The notes beneath the pieces are model-generated. The model saw only the letters and a list, made by a program, of their open reading frames with translations. It made no database searches and had not been told where the DNA came from. A stretch of 64,000 nt of DNA from contig NZ_CP011533.1 of NCBI RefSeq assembly GCF_001704275.1, positions 8,990,001 to 9,054,000 of the forward strand, in the 5' to 3' direction. Every line of letters begins with the position of its first letter. The stretch's first letter is position 1. A program made the position numbers and the translations under genes. The stretch is from Streptomyces noursei ATCC 11455 (GTDB lineage: Bacteria > Actinomycetota > Actinomycetes > Streptomycetales > Streptomycetaceae). Below are positions 35,350 through 43,043 of this stretch, one piece after another.

Positions 35350-36033
35350 ATGATCACCCTGCATGCAATAGGGACCTTCGCCCTGATAGCGGGTCTTCTC
35401 ACCCTCACGCCCGGACTGGACACCGCGCTCATCCTGCGCACCGCGGCGCTCGGGCGACGTCGTCGAGCCTGGGGCGTGGTCCTTGGCATCCAGTGCGGCA
35501 CGCTGGTCTGGGGCGCGCTCACCTCGCTCGGTGTGACCGCGCTGCTGACCGCCTCTCACCTCGCCTACGAGACTCTTCGTTGGGTCGGCGCCGCCTACCT
35601 GGTGTGGATGGGCGGCAGGATGCTGTGGGCCACCTGGCACAAGGCGTCGACCGAGAGCCCACAGACATCGGGGGCTGGTGACGCGACCGTGACTGGAAAT
35701 GCGAGGACGGTCAGGGCCGGGCGAGGTGCCGGCGACACCCTGCTCGGCGGTTGGCGACAGGGCATCCTGACCAATCTGCTCAACCCGAAGATGGGCGCCT
35801 TCTATGTCGCGGTGCTCCCGCAGTTCATGCCCGCCGGTGCCCCGCATCCTGCGCTGGGCGTGCTCCTGGCCGGTGTGCACATCCTCTTGGCCGTTGTCTG
35901 GGCCTGTGCGCTGATCGCCTTCGCGCACATGGTCCGAGACCGCCTGCAACGCCCCTCGGTCCGCCGCTGCCTCGACCGCGTCAGCGGCACGGTCATCGCC
36001 GCCTTCGGCATCCGGCTCGCACTCGGGCAGTGA
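35350..36033 (+). CDS. LysE/RhtB-family exporter
   Basis: 227 residues with about six hydrophobic segments. The family signature is visible as LLTLTPGLDTALILRTAALGRRRRAWGVVLGIQ (quoted in full only here as two parts: LLTLTPGLDTALI and GRRRRAWGVVLGIQ), then LRWVGAAYLVWMGGRML, WRQGILTNLLNPKMGAFY and a C-terminal SGTVIAAFGIRLAL. It should export an amino acid or related metabolite. A hydrophilic loop of about 40 residues separates the two halves. Confidence 0.87.
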   Translation: MITLHAIGTFALIAGLLTLTPGLDTALILRTAALGRRRRAWGVVLGIQCGTLVWGALTSLGVTALLTASHLAYETLRWVGAAYLVWMGGRMLWATWHKASTESPQTSGAGDATVTGNARTVRAGRGAGDTLLGGWRQGILTNLLNPKMGAFYVAVLPQFMPAGAPHPALGVLLAGVHILLAVVWACALIAFAHMVRDRLQRPSVRRCLDRVSGTVIAAFGIRLALGQ

Positions 36034-36116
36034 GGCGCCGGGCGACGCGACCGCACGTCCACCGACAGCCACCGGACCGACAACCCGTGCACCACCCGAA
36101 GCGAAAGGACAGCCGC

Positions 36117-36812
36117 ATGCGCGTGCTCCCCACCAACACCGAGGCCGTGGTCTTCGACTGCGACGGTCTGCTGGTCAACACCGAAGTCTGCTGGACCGTC
36201 GCGGAAACGGCGATCTTCGCGGAGCACGGCCATCCCTTCGGTCATGAGCAGAAAGCCCTGGTCATCGGCCGCACCGTCGAGGACGCGGCGGAGTCCATGG
36301 CCCAGTACCTCGGTTGCCCCGGCGACGGCGGCGCACTCGCTGCCGAACTCCTCGCAAGAGTCCGCAAGGAGCTCTCCCGAGGGGCCGCAGCCCTTCCGGG
36401 GGCGTTGGAACTCGTGCGTGCCTGCCGGGCGGCCGTACCCGTCGCCGTGGCCAGCAACAGCCCCCGGGAACTGCTGGACGTGGCGCTGTGGTCGGCCGGC
36501 CTCGCCGACTGTTTCCCGCACTCGTTCGCCGCCGACGAGGTGCGTTCCCCCAAGCCCGCACCGGAGCTCTACCTCACGGCGTGCGAGACGCTCGGCGCGG
36601 CCCCGACGCGCTCCGTCGCCTTCGAGGATTCGGCCACGGGCATCGCGGCGGCACGCGCTGCCGGGCTCCACGTCGCCGTCGTACCGTCCCTGCCGGGCGG
36701 CGACCTCGACCACGACTGGCTCGGCACCAGCCTGGCCGACCCCGAACTCCAGGACTGGGCCCGCGAGTTGGGGTGCGGCGGTGCCTGTCGCCCCTCTCGA
36801 CCGGTTGGCTGA
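36117..36812 (+). CDS. HAD-superfamily phosphatase (beta-phosphoglucomutase-like)
   Basis: 231 residues. Motif I FDCDGLLVNTE carries the nucleophile Asp and the acid/base Asp, motif II is VAVASNSPRE, motif III Lys is in VRSPKPAPELY and motif IV is SVAFEDSATGIAAARAAG. A helical cap lies between motifs I and II (subclass IA). It probably dephosphorylates a sugar phosphate or similar; substrate not readable. ATG 36117. Confidence 0.87.
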   Translation: MRVLPTNTEAVVFDCDGLLVNTEVCWTVAETAIFAEHGHPFGHEQKALVIGRTVEDAAESMAQYLGCPGDGGALAAELLARVRKELSRGAAALPGALELVRACRAAVPVAVASNSPRELLDVALWSAGLADCFPHSFAADEVRSPKPAPELYLTACETLGAAPTRSVAFEDSATGIAAARAAGLHVAVVPSLPGGDLDHDWLGTSLADPELQDWARELGCGGACRPSRPVG

Positions 36813-37601
36813 TCCGGCTCCGCCCCGGTATCTCGGCTGTCGCGTGGGGCCGCGCCGTCGGAGATCGGCCACGCGTTGGGGAGCCGTTTTGAAGGCGGCG
36901 TACTGCCGCTTGCCCAGTGCCCTGGCGTGGCGTTCCTCTGGTCATCACCACGAAGGCCGAGAGCATGTGCCGGCCGGCGGTCGGCGCCGTTCCCAGTCTC
37001 CGGTCAGGGTTTCAGGGTGGGGGAGAGGATGCCACCTGCGGTTTTCCGGCACTCCAACTCGCCGGTAACTTATGGATCGGCTGCTCTGTTCTGCCCTGCC
37101 CCTCCCTGCCCGGCCGCCACCGCATCGGGGTGGCCGGTGGTGCCGCGCTGTGGTCGCCTTCCGAACAGTGCGGTGTCTGCGGGCGCAGGGCGGTTGCGGT
37201 CGCGGCGCCGGAGGATTGACGCGAGGCTGGCAGAAGAGCGTGGCTCGCCTCGCACATGCGGTGTGCCTCGGCGAGTGCGCCGGACAGGAAGGCGGCGGCC
37301 ATGGCGGCGATGCCTGACAACGGGCGCCAGCGGAGCGCCTACGACAGCGGATCGGTGATGGGAGACGCGCTGTTCGCCGGGGTGGCGATGACGTGTGGGC
37401 GCTGAGCAGGTCGCTCCATCCGGCGGCCGGCGCCGGCCGGTGAAGCCGAACCGGGCCGGGCGGCCGCGTGCGTTCACGCGGGCACGGCCACCGGGGCGAT
37501 GTCCTTCGGGGCGTGCGCGGCCCTGTTGCCGAAGCCGACGTGAACCGGCGGTTCGTCGGCGTCCAGGAACAGTTCGGGCCAGATCGCGCCCCAGGGGCGT
37601 G
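36813..37601. other. 789-base interval with no intact gene
   Basis: No frame here combines G/C3 bias, start signal and family motif over more than about 45 codons. The only coding-like stretch is a short minus-strand tail at the right end (see separate entry). The rest shows no terminator, RNA or mobile-element feature that I can support. It may be a decayed region. Confidence 0.45.
37474..37596 (-). pseudogene. Short coding-like remnant downstream of the GNAT gene
   Basis: About 40 codons with near-complete G/C3 bias read WGAIWPELFLDADEPPVHV then GFGNRAAHAPKDIAPVAVPA and end with TGA at 37474. It looks like a real protein C-terminus, but no start or upstream part is present in frame. It is either a gene remnant or a frameshifted extension of the GNAT gene that ends at 37602. 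Confidence 0.3.
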
Positions 37602-38501
37602 TCAGAGGAAGTGCCCGTTGGCGAGGTAGGGCGCCGGGAGGGGCATCCCGCGGACGGCGAGATAGCCCTCTTGCGCGATGTCCAGGCGGGCCGCGAGGTC
37701 GACGTCGATCGCCCACTCGTTGGGGGCGGTGATGCAGTTGACCAGGGTTTTTCCCCGCGATGCGGCCAGGGCTTCCCACAGCAGCCGCTGTGCGACCTCC
37801 GGGTGCGCGGCGGCCAGTAGCGAGGCCCGGCCATGGCCGTCGATATAGGCGTACCCCGGCTTCGCCGCGTTCCGGGACACCACCAGCCGTGTGGAGCCGA
37901 GCAGTTGGCCGTGGTCGGGGCCGTGGCCCGCGATGCGCAGGTCCTGGTCCAACCGGTCCATCCAGGCGAAGTCGTCGGCTCCGCCCTCCCGCAGGCCATC
38001 GACCGCGGGGAGTGTGGACCGGTCGACGGTTCCGACCATCCGCATCTGTGGATGCAGGGTGAAGCCCGCCAGCCGGTATCGACGGGTGGCGCCCGGGTGG
38101 GTGCTGGAGGAAAAGATGCCGGCGCGGTCGCCGGCATGGTCGAGCACGGCAGCCATCAACCGCTTCCCGATGCCGCGGCCCTGATGGCTCGGTAGCACGC
38201 CGTAGGTCGCGAGGTACCACAGGCGGCCACGGTTCTGCGAAGCGGCGAATCCGACCACCTCGCCGGCCCCGTCAGCTCTGCCGGCCTCCTGCACCGCGAC
38301 CTGGCATCCTGTGGGGTCGATGGTCAAGTAGAAGCGCATGCGGTCGATCCACTGCCCGGCGGCAGTCGCCGAACGCGGTTCGACTTCCGGGTCGCCGACC
38401 CGCCTGGCGATCTGGTCCGCCTCGAAGAACGTCACCGCCGATGCCCGCTCCGCCGAGACGAGGTCGTTCTCGTGCATCTGCCTGATCTGTACCGAGTCCA
38501 T
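37602..38501 (-). CDS. GNAT-family N-acetyltransferase (two-domain)
   Basis: 299 residues. The acetyl-CoA pyrophosphate loop is LPSHQGRGIGKRLMAAVLDH, preceded by RLWYLATYGV, in the N-terminal GNAT domain. Residues about 150-299 form a second, weaker GNAT-like half (LRIAGHGPDHGQLLGSTRLVVSR ... AQRLLWEALAASRGKTLVN, quoted in parts). The acceptor is unknown. ATG 38499-38501. It is divergent from the DedA operon. Confidence 0.85.
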   Translation of the reverse strand: MDSVQIRQMHENDLVSAERASAVTFFEADQIARRVGDPEVEPRSATAAGQWIDRMRFYLTIDPTGCQVAVQEAGRADGAGEVVGFAASQNRGRLWYLATYGVLPSHQGRGIGKRLMAAVLDHAGDRAGIFSSSTHPGATRRYRLAGFTLHPQMRMVGTVDRSTLPAVDGLREGGADDFAWMDRLDQDLRIAGHGPDHGQLLGSTRLVVSRNAAKPGYAYIDGHGRASLLAAAHPEVAQRLLWEALAASRGKTLVNCITAPNEWAIDVDLAARLDIAQEGYLAVRGMPLPAPYLANGHFL

Positions 38502-38623
38502 CGCTGAAGCGTAGGGACAAGTCGGGCAAGGTTGCATCTGGTTATTGTGCGATCACGGTGGGTGGTGTTCGTGTCGGTGGCCGGCCGGTGCCGTCGAGGA
38601 ACGGGAGCGGTGGGGGCGGGAAT

Positions 38624-38660
38624 TGCGGAAAACCGCAGTGCGGTCGGGCGGTGAACCGCA
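38624..38660. promoter_or_regulatory. Paired GCGG-ACCGCA elements at 23-bp spacing, operator candidate
   Basis: GCGGAAAACCGCA at 38625-38637 and GCGGTGAACCGCA at 38648-38660 share 10 of 13 bases, are each partly palindromic, and repeat on the same helical face, about two turns apart. They lie just upstream of the probable DedA-operon start point. Confidence 0.45.
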
Positions 38661-38683
38661 TGGTGCGGGCCTGGTGCGCTGCC

Positions 38684-38689
38684 TAGCGT
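38684..38689 (+). promoter_or_regulatory. Candidate -10 box (TAGCGT) of the DedA operon
   Basis: TAGCGT ends seven bases before the ATG at 38697. No Shine-Dalgarno lies between, so the transcript is probably leaderless. No good -35 is present, which fits a promoter that depends on an activator bound at the elements 38624-38660. Confidence 0.45.
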
Positions 38690-38696
38690 GGACCGC

Positions 38697-39368
38697 ATGA
38701 TCACCATGTTGGCCTCCGCGCCGCTTCCCGCATCCTCTGCCGAACCGGCCGGCGGCATCGCCGGGTGGGCCGTCGACGTCATGGGCGCCCTCGGTGCCGC
38801 CGGCGCCGGGCTGACCAACCTCGTTGACACCGTGTTGCCGTTCATCCCCAGTGAGGTCGTCCTCCCCGTCGCCGGATTCGCGGCCGGGCAGGGGCGGCTG
38901 AGTCTGTGGGCCGTGATCGTCTGGACCACCGTTGGCTCCCTCGTCGGCTCCTGGATCGTCTATGGGGTGGGTGCTCTCCTGGGGCGCGACCGCACTCGTG
39001 CGCTCGCCGCCCGTATTCCCCTCGTCCGGCCGCACGAGATCGACCGGGCCGAGGCGTGGTTCGAACGGCGCGGTCGCGCCGCGGTGTTGCTGGCGCGCAT
39101 GGTGCCTGTGGTGCGCAGCCTGATCTCCGTTCCGGCCGGTATCCAACGCATGCCGCTACCGGCCTTCACCGCCCTGACGGCCGCCGGCAGCCTGGTGTGG
39201 AACACCGCGTTCGTCCTGTTGGGATACTGGCTGGGCGACAACTGGCGGCTGGTGGAGGAGTACGGGGGAATGGTGTCCAAGGTGGTGGTGGCGGTGGCCG
39301 CCCTGGCCGTCGGCCGTTGGTTCCTGGTGCGGTTGCGTCGCCGCCCGAGTGCCCGGCACCGCGCATGA
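38697..39368 (+). CDS. DedA-family membrane protein
   Basis: 223 residues. The DedA/SNARE-associated pattern is visible: LPFIPSEVVLPVAGFAAGQG, TVGSLVGSWIVYGVGALLGR, the conserved RMVPVVRSLISVPAGIQRMP with its Arg residues and GSLVWNTAFVLLGYWLGDNW. DedA proteins act in the cytoplasmic membrane, including lipid scrambling or undecaprenyl-phosphate recycling. The last codon overlaps the start of the histidine kinase gene (ATGA). ATG 38697 chosen on the leaderless promoter; a GTG at 38688 is in frame. Confidence 0.88.
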   Translation: MITMLASAPLPASSAEPAGGIAGWAVDVMGALGAAGAGLTNLVDTVLPFIPSEVVLPVAGFAAGQGRLSLWAVIVWTTVGSLVGSWIVYGVGALLGRDRTRALAARIPLVRPHEIDRAEAWFERRGRAAVLLARMVPVVRSLISVPAGIQRMPLPAFTALTAAGSLVWNTAFVLLGYWLGDNWRLVEEYGGMVSKVVVAVAALAVGRWFLVRLRRRPSARHRA

Positions 39369-40450
39369 GGCCGGTGCGGGCGGTCGCCGGTCTCGTGCTC
39401 GGCGCCGTCTCGGTGTGCGCCGCTCTGGCCGCCTTGGCCACCTGGGGCGTGGCGCGGTGCGGCGGGCCGGTGGTCGGGGCGGCCGCACTGGAGCAGCGGA
39501 GAGTGGCCGTGCTGTTCGGTGGGGATCCTGCCGGTGCGGAAGGCGTCGAGCCGCGACGGGCCGCCGCGTATCTGTGGTGCCGCATTCCCGTCGGGCTGCT
39601 CGGTGGCGGGGCGTTGTTCCTGCTGGTGGTGGGCGGTTGGACGGCCGGTTCCGGGCTGTTGCGCTGGCTGGCCGGCCATGACGTCGACGGCATGCGCCCG
39701 ACCTGGCCGATCGTCGGGTACCTCCTGGCCGTCGGCCTGCTCCTGCTCTTCCTGGACCTGGCGGGACTGGCCGCCGTCGTCGAGTGGGAACGGCGGTTGG
39801 TGCGCCGCTTCCTCGGCCCGGACGAACTGGCCCGGATGCGCCGCCGGATCGACGAACTGGCCGCCACCCGTTCGGGGATCGTGGAAGCCGTGGACGCCGA
39901 ACGGCGCCGCATCGAGCGTGACTTGCACGACGGACTGCAACAGCGCCTGGTCGTGGTGGCGATGCTGCTCGGACGGGCGCGTCGCAAGGACAGCGCGGAA
40001 CTGTACCGGCAGGCACAGGCCGAAGCCGAGCAGGCAGTCGAGGAGCTGCGTCAGGTGGCCTGGCGGGTCTATCCCGCCACGCTGGACGCGTCGGGGCTGC
40101 GCGAGGCCCTGTCCCAGGACGCCGAACGGTCACCCGTCCCGGTCCGCATCAGCGGCGACCTGGCGCGGCGCCCGGCCCCGGCCGTGGAGACCGCCGCCTA
40201 CTTCGCGGTGCGCGAGGCCCTCACCAACGCCGCCAAGCACGCCGGTGCCAGCCGGATCGATGTGGAGATCGACCAGGAGGCCGACCTGGTGCGCGTATCG
40301 GTACGCGACGACGGATGCGGCGGCGCCGATCCCGCGGGGCCGGGACTGGCCGGGTTGGCACGCCGGATCCGTGCCTTGGACGGACGTCTGAGCGTGGACA
40401 GCCCGACCGGCGGTCCCACGCGGGTGGTTGCGGAGCTGCCGTGCGCTTGA
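39365..40450 (+). CDS. NarL/DesK-type sensor histidine kinase
   Basis: 361 residues. The N-terminal half has four hydrophobic segments with an extracytoplasmic loop of about 45 residues between the first two. The HisKA_3 box is AERRRIERDLHDGLQQRLVV with the phospho-acceptor His188. The ATPase domain shows AVREALTNAAKHAGAS (N box) and DDGCGGADPAGPGLAGLARR (G box). It is encoded between DedA and the response regulator, with overlaps at both ends, so it probably monitors an envelope state linked to DedA. Confidence 0.93.
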   Translation: MRPVRAVAGLVLGAVSVCAALAALATWGVARCGGPVVGAAALEQRRVAVLFGGDPAGAEGVEPRRAAAYLWCRIPVGLLGGGALFLLVVGGWTAGSGLLRWLAGHDVDGMRPTWPIVGYLLAVGLLLLFLDLAGLAAVVEWERRLVRRFLGPDELARMRRRIDELAATRSGIVEAVDAERRRIERDLHDGLQQRLVVVAMLLGRARRKDSAELYRQAQAEAEQAVEELRQVAWRVYPATLDASGLREALSQDAERSPVPVRISGDLARRPAPAVETAAYFAVREALTNAAKHAGASRIDVEIDQEADLVRVSVRDDGCGGADPAGPGLAGLARRIRALDGRLSVDSPTGGPTRVVAELPCA

Positions 40451-41085
40451 TGATTGCCGAGGACTCGGCGCTGCTGCGCGAGGGCCTGGTCCATCTGTTG
40501 GCCGACGAGGGGCACGAGGTGGCGGCCGCGGTCGGCGATGCGGACGCGCTCTTTGCCGCGGTTGCCGCCGGGCCGCCGGACGTCGCCGTCGTGGACGTGC
40601 GCATGCCGCCCAGTCACACCGACGAGGGATTGCGGGCCGCGTTGCGGCTGCGGGCCGAACACCCCCGGGTGGGGGTGCTGGTGCTGTCGCAGTACGTCGA
40701 GCCCAGGTACGCCGCGGAGTTGCTGACGGCAGACACCCGCGGCCTGGGGTACCTGCTGAAGGACCGGGTCGCACGGGTGGAGGAATTCCTGTCCGCACTG
40801 GAGCGGGTGAACGAGGGGGAGACGGTGTTCGACCCGGAGGTGGTGCGCCGCATGCTGACCCGTTCATGCCACGCCGACGAACTCGGCCTGCTGACCGACC
40901 GTGAACAGGCCGTGCTGGCCCTCATGGCCCAAGGACACACCAACACCGCCATCGCCCAGCGCCTGTTCGTGTCCACCAGCGCGGTGGAGAAGTACACCAA
41001 TGCGGTGTTCGACAAGCTGCGGTTGCCGCGGGACAGCGGCACCAACCGCCGGGTGTTGGCGGTCCTGCGCTTCCTCGGGAGCTAG
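40441..41085 (+). CDS. NarL/LuxR-family response regulator
   Basis: 214 residues. Receiver domain: acidic pocket EDS at 7-9, phospho-acceptor Asp52 (VVDVRMPP), Lys in GYLLKDRV. C-terminal LuxR helix-turn-helix: LLTDREQAVLALMAQGHTN (turn) then AIAQRLFVSTSAVEKYTNAV. I chose GTG 40441 because it gives the usual family start VRLMIAEDS; it overlaps the kinase gene by 10 bases. It is the natural partner of the kinase before it. Confidence 0.93.
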   Translation: MRLMIAEDSALLREGLVHLLADEGHEVAAAVGDADALFAAVAAGPPDVAVVDVRMPPSHTDEGLRAALRLRAEHPRVGVLVLSQYVEPRYAAELLTADTRGLGYLLKDRVARVEEFLSALERVNEGETVFDPEVVRRMLTRSCHADELGLLTDREQAVLALMAQGHTNTAIAQRLFVSTSAVEKYTNAVFDKLRLPRDSGTNRRVLAVLRFLGS

Positions 41086-41268
41086 GTGGTGTCTGTCGGG
41101 GTCGGGCACGTCGTCGCGCTGGTCGCGGTGGTGTTGTCGGGGCACTGCAACCCAGGGGTGCCCCGTGTGGTGACGTGCTGCGCGATCATGAGAAGCCGCC
41201 TTGGAATCCTTTCAAATTTTGGGTGATTAGGGGAGCTTGCGCAGGGGAAGCGGTACTTTCTTCGGTGC

Positions 41269-41291
41269 TTATAGGGGATGACCGCCTATCA
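41269..41291. promoter_or_regulatory. Imperfect inverted repeat, operator candidate for the NRPS/PKS cluster
   Basis: TTATAGG and CCTATCA, seven-base arms with one mismatch, are separated by nine bases. They lie 20 bases upstream of the TTGACA box. Confidence 0.35.
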
Positions 41292-41310
41292 GGGAATGAT
41301 CCAACTTTCG

Positions 41311-41340
41311 TTGACATCCGCTCGGCCGGGGTGGTTGAGT
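41311..41340 (+). promoter_or_regulatory. Candidate promoter for the NRPS/PKS operon
   Basis: TTGACA (41311-41316), 18 bases, then TTGAGT (41335-41340). The -35 is a perfect consensus; the -10 is poor, so an activator may be needed. The first start codon is 233 bases downstream, giving a long leader. Confidence 0.35.
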
Positions 41341-41573
41341 CGAATGCGCCAGCGAGTCCCCCTGGGGGTTGCCGAACCAGCATGAACGATTGCGCCGACA
41401 CGTGATTCCCATGTGTCCATGAGCAGCCCGGCCGCCTCCGGCAGGGGTTTCCCCTCTCCTCGATTCAGTGACGGCTTCGGAGTGTTGTGTGCGTCAGCGC
41501 AGGTGTGATTCGCCGCAGGGGACGGTGCGGTCGGCTGTTCCGGGTCTTGCGGCCTCAGGGAAGGGAGCAGGGC

Positions 41574-43043
41574 GTGCCTGAGGTGCGGAAGACCGTCCGG
41601 GAAACGGTCCGGGGTGCCGTCGACGACGGTGCCCGGCGATTCGACAGACCGGCGACCGACGCGGCGCACCTCGTGGTGGACGGTGGCCGGGAGTTGGAGC
41701 GCCGCGGCCCGTTGACCGTCACCGTGGCAGGCGACAAGTCGGTCAGTCACCGGGCCCTGCTGGCCGCCCTGTTACCCGGTGCCCCCGCCGTCCTCACCGT
41801 CCGCAACGCCAACTCGGGAGGCGCGGTACGGGCGTTGCTGCCTGCGCTGGGTGCGTTGGGGTTGCGGGTGGACGACGAGGGGGGTGGCACGCTCGTCGTG
41901 CGCCGTGGCGCGGCGCCCGTACCGCAGGCGGTTCGCGCGCACTCCGGCATCACTGCCTGGCCCGCGGACGTGCCCTATTTGGAGACCGGCGGATCCAGTG
42001 CCGCGGCGCGATTGCTGATCGGGCTGCTGGCCGGGACCGGAACCCGTGCGGTCGTGGACGGCGACGAGGTCTTGCGCCACCGGCCGATGGAGTGGATCGT
42101 CGATCCGCTGGTCGAACTCGGGGCGGAAATAGACTACTTGGGTGACGCTGGGTGCTTACCCGTGCTGGTGCGGGCACCGGTGTGCCGGTCCGGGGCGGTG
42201 GAGTTGTCCGTGGGAAGCGCCCAGGCACGGTCCGCGGTGCTGCTCGCCGTGGCCGCGGCCGGGCTCCCGGCCACCGTGCGGCACCCGGTCCGTTCGCGCG
42301 ACCACACCGAGCGGATGCTCGCCGCGTTCGGCGCGGGACTGGACGCGCGCGACCGCACGATCACCTGGGACGGCGGGCCCTACACCGTCCCGTCCGTCAT
42401 CGACGTCCCCGCCGACCCCTCCCTCGCGGCGTATCCCGTGGCAGCCCATCTGATGTGGGGCGACGGCGCCGAACTGCGCGTCCCGGGCGTCTGCCTCAAC
42501 CCGACCCGGCTGGGGTTCTTCGAGGTCCTGCGGCGGGCCGGTGCCGACATCTCGTACGAGGACGAACGGCGTACCAGTGGTGGTGAGCCGATCGGCACTG
42601 TGGTGGCCAGGGGCGGACTGGAGGGGCTGGAGTCGGTACGGGTCGACGATCCCGCTCTGCTGCACGCACTGATCGACGAGGTGCCGCTGCTCGCCGTGGT
42701 CGCCGCACTCCTGCCCGGCACGTCGAGGATCGGATGCGCCGAGGAACTGCGGTTCAAGGAGACCGACCGGTTGACGACGACGGCGCGCATGGTCGGTGCG
42801 TTCGGGGCCCGGGTCGAGGTGGCGGCGGACGGCCTGACGGTCCGCGGCGGAGCCGCCCTGCGCGCCGGCACCGTGCCCGGCTTCGAGGACCACCGCATCG
42901 CCATGGCCGCCGCGACCCTGGCGATGTGCCTCCCCGGACGCACGACGGTGCGCGGCGGCGCCTGCCACCACACGTCATTTCCCGACTTCGCCGATGTGCA
43001 ACGTGCCGTCGGCGCCCGGATCGTGGAGGACAGTCAGCGATGA
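41574..43043 (+). CDS. AroA-like enolpyruvyl transferase with altered active site
   Basis: 489 residues; the EPSP-synthase core begins near residue 35. Kept: Lys-Ser-Arg in AGDKSVSHRALLAA, the RPM Arg in GDEVLRHRPMEW, SAQ in VGSAQARSAVLLA, Lys-Glu-Arg in RFKETDRLTT and DHRIAMAAA. Changed: the usual GNxGT reads ETGGSSAAAR, and the Lys before (S/T)FPDF reads HTSFPDF. EPSP synthase joins phosphoenolpyruvate to shikimate-3-phosphate. Here it heads a biosynthetic operon, so it probably serves a specialised pathway, perhaps on another substrate or for an elimination step as in cyclohexanecarboxylate pathways. Start GTG 41574, with AAGGGAG six bases upstream. Confidence 0.8.
   Translation: MPEVRKTVRETVRGAVDDGARRFDRPATDAAHLVVDGGRELERRGPLTVTVAGDKSVSHRALLAALLPGAPAVLTVRNANSGGAVRALLPALGALGLRVDDEGGGTLVVRRGAAPVPQAVRAHSGITAWPADVPYLETGGSSAAARLLIGLLAGTGTRAVVDGDEVLRHRPMEWIVDPLVELGAEIDYLGDAGCLPVLVRAPVCRSGAVELSVGSAQARSAVLLAVAAAGLPATVRHPVRSRDHTERMLAAFGAGLDARDRTITWDGGPYTVPSVIDVPADPSLAAYPVAAHLMWGDGAELRVPGVCLNPTRLGFFEVLRRAGADISYEDERRTSGGEPIGTVVARGGLEGLESVRVDDPALLHALIDEVPLLAVVAALLPGTSRIGCAEELRFKETDRLTTTARMVGAFGARVEVAADGLTVRGGAALRAGTVPGFEDHRIAMAAATLAMCLPGRTTVRGGACHHTSFPDFADVQRAVGARIVEDSQR

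Larger units (their letters stand above)
41086..41573. promoter_or_regulatory. Upstream region of the NRPS/PKS cluster
   Basis: 488 bases without a convincing gene. It is clearly A/T-richer than the surroundings between about 41180 and 41350, which fits a promoter region. It holds an imperfect inverted repeat (41269-41291), a TTGACA box (41311-41316) and, at 41561-41567, the AAGGGAG ribosome site for the GTG at 41574. A 76-codon plus-strand frame here has poor codon bias and I do not call it. Confidence 0.5.

Noticed and set aside
41175..41405. A 76-codon plus-strand frame ahead of the NRPS/PKS cluster
   Set aside because: Codon bias is poor, there is no ribosome site, and the stretch is the A/T-rich presumed promoter region.
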